From the NCBI RefSeq assembly GCF_002836205.1, contig NZ_PJBE01000013.1, positions 1,178,001 through 1,242,000 on the forward strand: DNA of 64,000 nt. Direction: 5' to 3'. Shown here piece by piece: positions 60,059 to 64,000 of this stretch. This DNA is from Shewanella sp. Choline-02u-19 (GTDB taxonomy: Bacteria > Pseudomonadota > Gammaproteobacteria > Enterobacterales > Shewanellaceae). A program made the position numbers and the translations under genes. Each line of letters opens with the position of its first letter. Within the stretch, counting starts at the first letter, position 1. The notes under the pieces are model-generated. The model saw nothing but the letters and a program-made list of their open reading frames with translations. It was not told the origin of the DNA and made no database searches.

Positions 60059-61198
60059 ATGGCTGATACTAAAAAGGTAGATAAGAAGTTAGCGGGTGCA
60101 GGACTACGTGGTCAAAGTGCAGGTGAGACAACGCTTTGTACCGTGGGTAAATCAGGTTCAGGTCTAACCTATTGTGGTTATGATATATCTGACTTGGCAG
60201 ATAACGCGACATTTGAAGAGGTCGCTTACTTGCTTTTTAATGGCGAACTGCCAAACCAAACTCAGCTGGATCACTACAAAACAGCGCTTTTTGCACAGCG
60301 AGATCTGCCACAAGCATTAAAAGAGGTGCTGCAACGCATTCCAGCTGATGCTCATCCAATGGATGTAATGCGGACCGGTTGTTCTTTCTTAGGTAACTTA
60401 GAACCAGAGAATGACTTTAGCGAGCAAAATACCTCGGCAAACCGTTTATTAGCCGCGTTTCCGGCCATCATGTGTTACTGGTACAAATTCTCTCACGACG
60501 GTGTAGAGATAGATTGTGTTACCGATGAAGCGTCTATAGGCGGTCATTTCTTACACCTGCTTAATGGCAAAGCGCCATCAGAGCAGCATCGCCGTGTTAT
60601 GGATGTATCACTGATTCTTTATGCAGAGCATGAGTTTAACGCATCGACCTTTACCGCCCGTGTTTGTGCATCAACGCTATCAGATATGTACTCGTGCATT
60701 ACGGGTGCTATCGGTACGTTACGTGGTCCACTGCATGGTGGCGCAAACGAAGCGGCAATGGAAATGATCCAAAAGTTCAGCTCACCAGCCGATGCTAAAG
60801 AGCAAATGGCGGGCATGCTTGCACGTAAAGAGAAGATAATGGGCTTTGGACATGCCATCTACAGTACCTCTGATCCACGTAATGTGATTATCAAATCTTG
60901 GTCTGAGAAGCTGGCTCACGAGTCTGGTGATACTTCACTTTATGATATCTCTGTCGCATGTGAAGAGTTTATGTGGGACAGCAAGAAACTATTTTGTAAC
61001 GCTGACTTTTTCCATGCGTCGGCTTATCACTTTATGGGCATTCCAACTAAGTTGTTTACCCCTATATTTGTCTGTTCACGTCTTACGGGCTGGGCGGCAC
61101 ACGTTATGGAACAGCGTACTAATAATCGCATTATTCGTCCAAGTGCAGATTACACCGGTAGCGATCCGCGTAAGGTTTCTCCGATAAGTGAAAGATAA
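60059..61198 (+). CDS. prpC: 2-methylcitrate synthase
   Basis: 379 residues, citrate synthase family. It condenses propionyl-CoA with oxaloacetate to 2-methylcitrate. Catalytic histidines lie in PLHGGANEAAM and GFGHAIYSTSDPRN, and the RPSADYTG block near the end is present. Placement between prpB and acnD distinguishes it from GltA. AGAAGGAAG is a strong ribosome-binding site. Confidence 0.95.
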   Translation: MADTKKVDKKLAGAGLRGQSAGETTLCTVGKSGSGLTYCGYDISDLADNATFEEVAYLLFNGELPNQTQLDHYKTALFAQRDLPQALKEVLQRIPADAHPMDVMRTGCSFLGNLEPENDFSEQNTSANRLLAAFPAIMCYWYKFSHDGVEIDCVTDEASIGGHFLHLLNGKAPSEQHRRVMDVSLILYAEHEFNASTFTARVCASTLSDMYSCITGAIGTLRGPLHGGANEAAMEMIQKFSSPADAKEQMAGMLARKEKIMGFGHAIYSTSDPRNVIIKSWSEKLAHESGDTSLYDISVACEEFMWDSKKLFCNADFFHASAYHFMGIPTKLFTPIFVCSRLTGWAAHVMEQRTNNRIIRPSADYTGSDPRKVSPISER

Positions 61199-61379
61199 TC
61201 AATAGAAATTAGTAGTGGCAATTTATTTTATTGTCACTACTTAAAAAACTATTGATTTTAATCGGTTTTATTCTATCTAATAATTTCAATGCAAAGCGGG
61301 CCCACTTCGTAAAAGAAGTGACCGTAAATGAATAAGACCCCACCCAACGTGATGTCATGCTTTTTAAGTGGAACGCCTT

Positions 61380-63986
61380 ATGAATACAACCTACCGTAAA
61401 CCGTTACCTGGTACTGAATTAGATTTTTTTGATACCGAGGCTGCAGTTAATGCGATTAGCCCAGATGCTTATCGTAAGCTGCCATATTGTTCTCGTGTTT
61501 ATGCCGAGAACTTAGTGCGTCGCTGCAACCCAGAAACGCTAACTGACTGTTTAAAGCAGATCATTGAGCGCAAAAGTGATTTAGACTTCCCTTGGTATCC
61601 TGCTCGAGTAGTGTGTCACGATATTCTAGGCCAAACTGCCTTGGTTGATTTAGCAGGTCTGCGTGATGCTATTGCAGATAGGGGCGGGGATCCTTCAAAA
61701 GTAAATCCAGTGGTACCAACACAGCTGATAGTCGACCATTCGTTGGCTGTAGAGCACGCCGGTTTTGAGAAAGACGCGTTTGAGAAAAACCGCGCTATTG
61801 AAGATCGACGTAATGAAGATCGCTTTCATTTTATTAACTGGACCAAAACGGCCTTTAAGAACATTGATGTGATCCAGCCAGGTAACGGCATCATGCATCA
61901 AATCAACTTAGAGAAGATGTCTCCCGTGGTGCAGGCTCGAGAAGGTGTGGCGTTTCCGGACACCTTAGTGGGTACCGACAGCCATACACCTCATGTTGAT
62001 GCATTGGGTGTTATTGCCATTGGTGTTGGCGGTCTTGAAGCTGAAAGTGTCATGCTTGGCCGACCATCTTATATGCGTCTGCCAGATATTGTGGGTGTTG
62101 AGCTGGTGGGTAAGCGCCAAGATGGCATTACTGCAACTGATATTGTGCTCGCTATTACTGAATTTTTACGCAATGAAAAAGTCGTTTCTACTTACCTTGA
62201 GTTTTATGGTGAAGGCGCTGCAAACCTAACGTTGGGCGACCGAGCAACCATCTCAAACATGACGCCAGAGTTTGGTGCAACAGCGGCGATGTTTTATATC
62301 GATGATAAGACCATCGATTACCTTAAACTGACAGGCCGTGACGACAAGCAAGTTAAGCTCGTTGAAACCTATGCAAAACGTGCAGGCCTATGGGCTGATA
62401 CGTTAACTGAGGTTGAGTATGAGCGGGTACTGCGTTTTGACCTGTCCAGTGTCGGGCGTAACATTGCCGGACCATCCAACCCTCATCGCCGAGTATCAAC
62501 CAAGGATCTTGCCGAAAAAGGCATTAGTGGCGTAGTTGAAAATGAAGAGGGCTTAATGCCTGATGGCGCCTGCATTATTGCGGCGATCACCAGCTGTACT
62601 AACACATCAAACCCCCGCAACGTGATTGCCGCAGGACTTATTGCTCGCAACGCGAATGCTAAAGGGTTAACCCGTAAACCATGGGTAAAAACCTCACTCG
62701 CTCCAGGTTCAAAAGCGGTACAGCTTTATCTTGAAGATGCCAATCTGCTAACAGAACTTGAAGCATTAGGCTTTGGTATTGTCGGTTTTGCCTGCACAAC
62801 GTGTAACGGCATGAGCGGCGCACTGGACCCAGTGATTCAACAAGAAGTAATTGAACGCGATTTGTACACCACTGCGGTACTGTCTGGTAACCGTAACTTC
62901 GATGGCCGAATTCATCCATACGCCAAACAAGCGTTTTTAGCATCACCACCACTCGTCGTCGCTTACGCGATTGCCGGAACAATCCGTTTTGATATCGAAA
63001 AAGATGTGCTGGGTACCGACGCGGATGGTAATGCCATTATGCTAAAAGATCTGTGGCCATCCGATGAAGAGATTGATGCGGTCATTGCTCAAAGTGTTAA
63101 ACCCGAGCAGTTCCGCAAAGTCTACGAACCCATGTTCGATATTAAAGTTGAATACGGCTCTGATAACGATCCACAGTACGATTGGCGTCCACAGAGTACT
63201 TATATTCGCCGTCCTCCTTACTGGGACGGAGCACTAGCCGGTGAGCGCACAATGAAAGGCATGCGTCCATTAGCGGTACTTGGCGATAATATTACCACTG
63301 ACCACTTGTCACCTTCGAATGCGATTATGCTCGACAGTGCAGCAGGGGCATATTTAGATAAAATGGGCCTACCTGAAGTTGACTTTAACTCGTATGCAAC
63401 TCATCGCGGCGATCATTTAACCGCGCAACGTGCCACCTTTGCTAACCCTAAGTTATTTAATGAAATGGTCACTAAGCTTGGCAAAACCGGCGAAGTTGAA
63501 GTGAAGCAGGGCTCTTTTGCACGTATCGAGCCAGAAGGCACTGAATCGCGTATGTGGGAAGCGATTGAGACCTACATGGAGCGTAAGCAGCCGTTGATCA
63601 TTATTGCGGGTGCAGACTATGGCCAAGGTTCAAGCCGTGACTGGGCAGCAAAAGGTGTTCGTCTTGCGGGTGTTGAAGTGATTGTCGCCGAAGGATTTGA
63701 GCGTATTCACCGCACTAACCTTGTAGGTATGGGGGTATTGCCGCTTGAGTTTACTAATAATGAAAACCGTCATACTCATCAAATCGATGGAACAGAAACC
63801 TATGATGTGATGGGTGATCGCACGCCTGGCGCTGCACTGACCGTGATTATGACGCGCAGCAATGGTGAGAGCGTTGAAATAGCCGTTAAGTGCCGCTTGG
63901 ATACCGCCGAAGAGGTGTCTATCTATGAAGCTGGCGGTATTTTACAACGCTTCGCCAACGACTTTCTAGAGTCTTCAGTCGCGTAG
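61380..63986 (+). CDS. acnD: 2-methylcitrate dehydratase AcnD
   Basis: 868 residues from the ATG at 61380 (GGA 7 bases upstream; the GTG at 61368 would add four). It is an aconitase-type [4Fe-4S] enzyme that dehydrates 2-methylcitrate. The cluster cysteines lie in ITSCTNTSNPRN and ACTTCNGMSG, with GTDSHTPHVDALG before them. AcnD replaces PrpD and normally needs PrpF to isomerise its product, so prpF is expected to the right of the window. The gap before it (61199-61379) has a small hairpin CACTTC...GAAGTG (61303-61320). Confidence 0.95.
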   Translation: MNTTYRKPLPGTELDFFDTEAAVNAISPDAYRKLPYCSRVYAENLVRRCNPETLTDCLKQIIERKSDLDFPWYPARVVCHDILGQTALVDLAGLRDAIADRGGDPSKVNPVVPTQLIVDHSLAVEHAGFEKDAFEKNRAIEDRRNEDRFHFINWTKTAFKNIDVIQPGNGIMHQINLEKMSPVVQAREGVAFPDTLVGTDSHTPHVDALGVIAIGVGGLEAESVMLGRPSYMRLPDIVGVELVGKRQDGITATDIVLAITEFLRNEKVVSTYLEFYGEGAANLTLGDRATISNMTPEFGATAAMFYIDDKTIDYLKLTGRDDKQVKLVETYAKRAGLWADTLTEVEYERVLRFDLSSVGRNIAGPSNPHRRVSTKDLAEKGISGVVENEEGLMPDGACIIAAITSCTNTSNPRNVIAAGLIARNANAKGLTRKPWVKTSLAPGSKAVQLYLEDANLLTELEALGFGIVGFACTTCNGMSGALDPVIQQEVIERDLYTTAVLSGNRNFDGRIHPYAKQAFLASPPLVVAYAIAGTIRFDIEKDVLGTDADGNAIMLKDLWPSDEEIDAVIAQSVKPEQFRKVYEPMFDIKVEYGSDNDPQYDWRPQSTYIRRPPYWDGALAGERTMKGMRPLAVLGDNITTDHLSPSNAIMLDSAAGAYLDKMGLPEVDFNSYATHRGDHLTAQRATFANPKLFNEMVTKLGKTGEVEVKQGSFARIEPEGTESRMWEAIETYMERKQPLIIIAGADYGQGSSRDWAAKGVRLAGVEVIVAEGFERIHRTNLVGMGVLPLEFTNNENRHTHQIDGTETYDVMGDRTPGAALTVIMTRSNGESVEIAVKCRLDTAEEVSIYEAGGILQRFANDFLESSVA

Positions 63987-64000
63987 ACTTTATATCTTGC

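Overview
The window is chromosomal DNA of a gammaproteobacterium, almost certainly a marine Shewanella. The evidence is a zwf-pgl-edd-eda Entner-Doudoroff operon with hexR and pykA beside it, a methylcitrate cluster that uses AcnD, a VC2046/SO_2500-family gene, a psrA-fadE pair, an eight-haem cytochrome and a TonB receptor of the usual Shewanella type. Nearly everything is ordinary core metabolism. I see no prophage, no CRISPR array and no intact transposon. The only mobile-looking item is one MITE-like palindromic element.

Layout. 1-69: the 3' end of ruvB, then 1.3 kb without a convincing gene that holds a terminator, a nested hairpin and a strong CRP-type site, then a TonB-dependent receptor (1371-3944). 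4020-11716: gloA, a 27-residue YnhF/CydH-like membrane peptide (4617-4700) and nth, then the rsxABCDGE electron-transport operon on the minus strand, whose RsxC tail carries a 147-bp tandem repeat. A CsrD-like GGDEF-EAL protein with ruined active sites lies upstream. 13931-14571: six tRNA-Asn genes under one strong promoter. A 1-kb gap follows with a perfect HexR-type palindrome and a pair of DnaA-box sequences, then uvrB. 17618-20832: rhombosortase, queC, queE and a Cds1-type cysteine desulfhydrase. 21044-21582: four tRNA-Tyr genes. 21724-25987: two small conserved genes, a PAS-GGDEF-EAL protein, YchJ and an exported NTF2-like protein.

26322-39297: an M2 peptidase lipoprotein, psrA-fadE with three PsrA-like boxes, the MITE, pykA, hexR and the Entner-Doudoroff operon, with HexR-like boxes before pykA and zwf. 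39399-50433: ecotin, a DmeF-type metal exporter with MarR, EptA, a diguanylate cyclase, a Pat-type protein acetyltransferase and the octahaem-TPR cytochrome. 50951-57592: a LysR regulator followed by an RND efflux operon (adaptor, pump, outer-membrane factor). 58233-63986: a GntR regulator with four TTGTCGACAA palindromes in and before it, then prpB, prpC and acnD. prpF would be expected just beyond the window.

How it works together. Sugars enter the Entner-Doudoroff operon and pyruvate kinase under HexR. Fatty acids are degraded through FadE under PsrA. Propionyl-CoA is cleared by the methylcitrate cycle under the GntR regulator. Signalling is rich in cyclic-di-GMP proteins: one intact cyclase, one hybrid likely to be a phosphodiesterase, and one degenerate protein. 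Several start codons were moved from the longest reading frame because of ribosome-binding sites, overlap with terminators, or family length (rsxC, csrD-like, uvrB, psrA, hexR, edd, the diguanylate cyclase, the outer-membrane factor, acnD).
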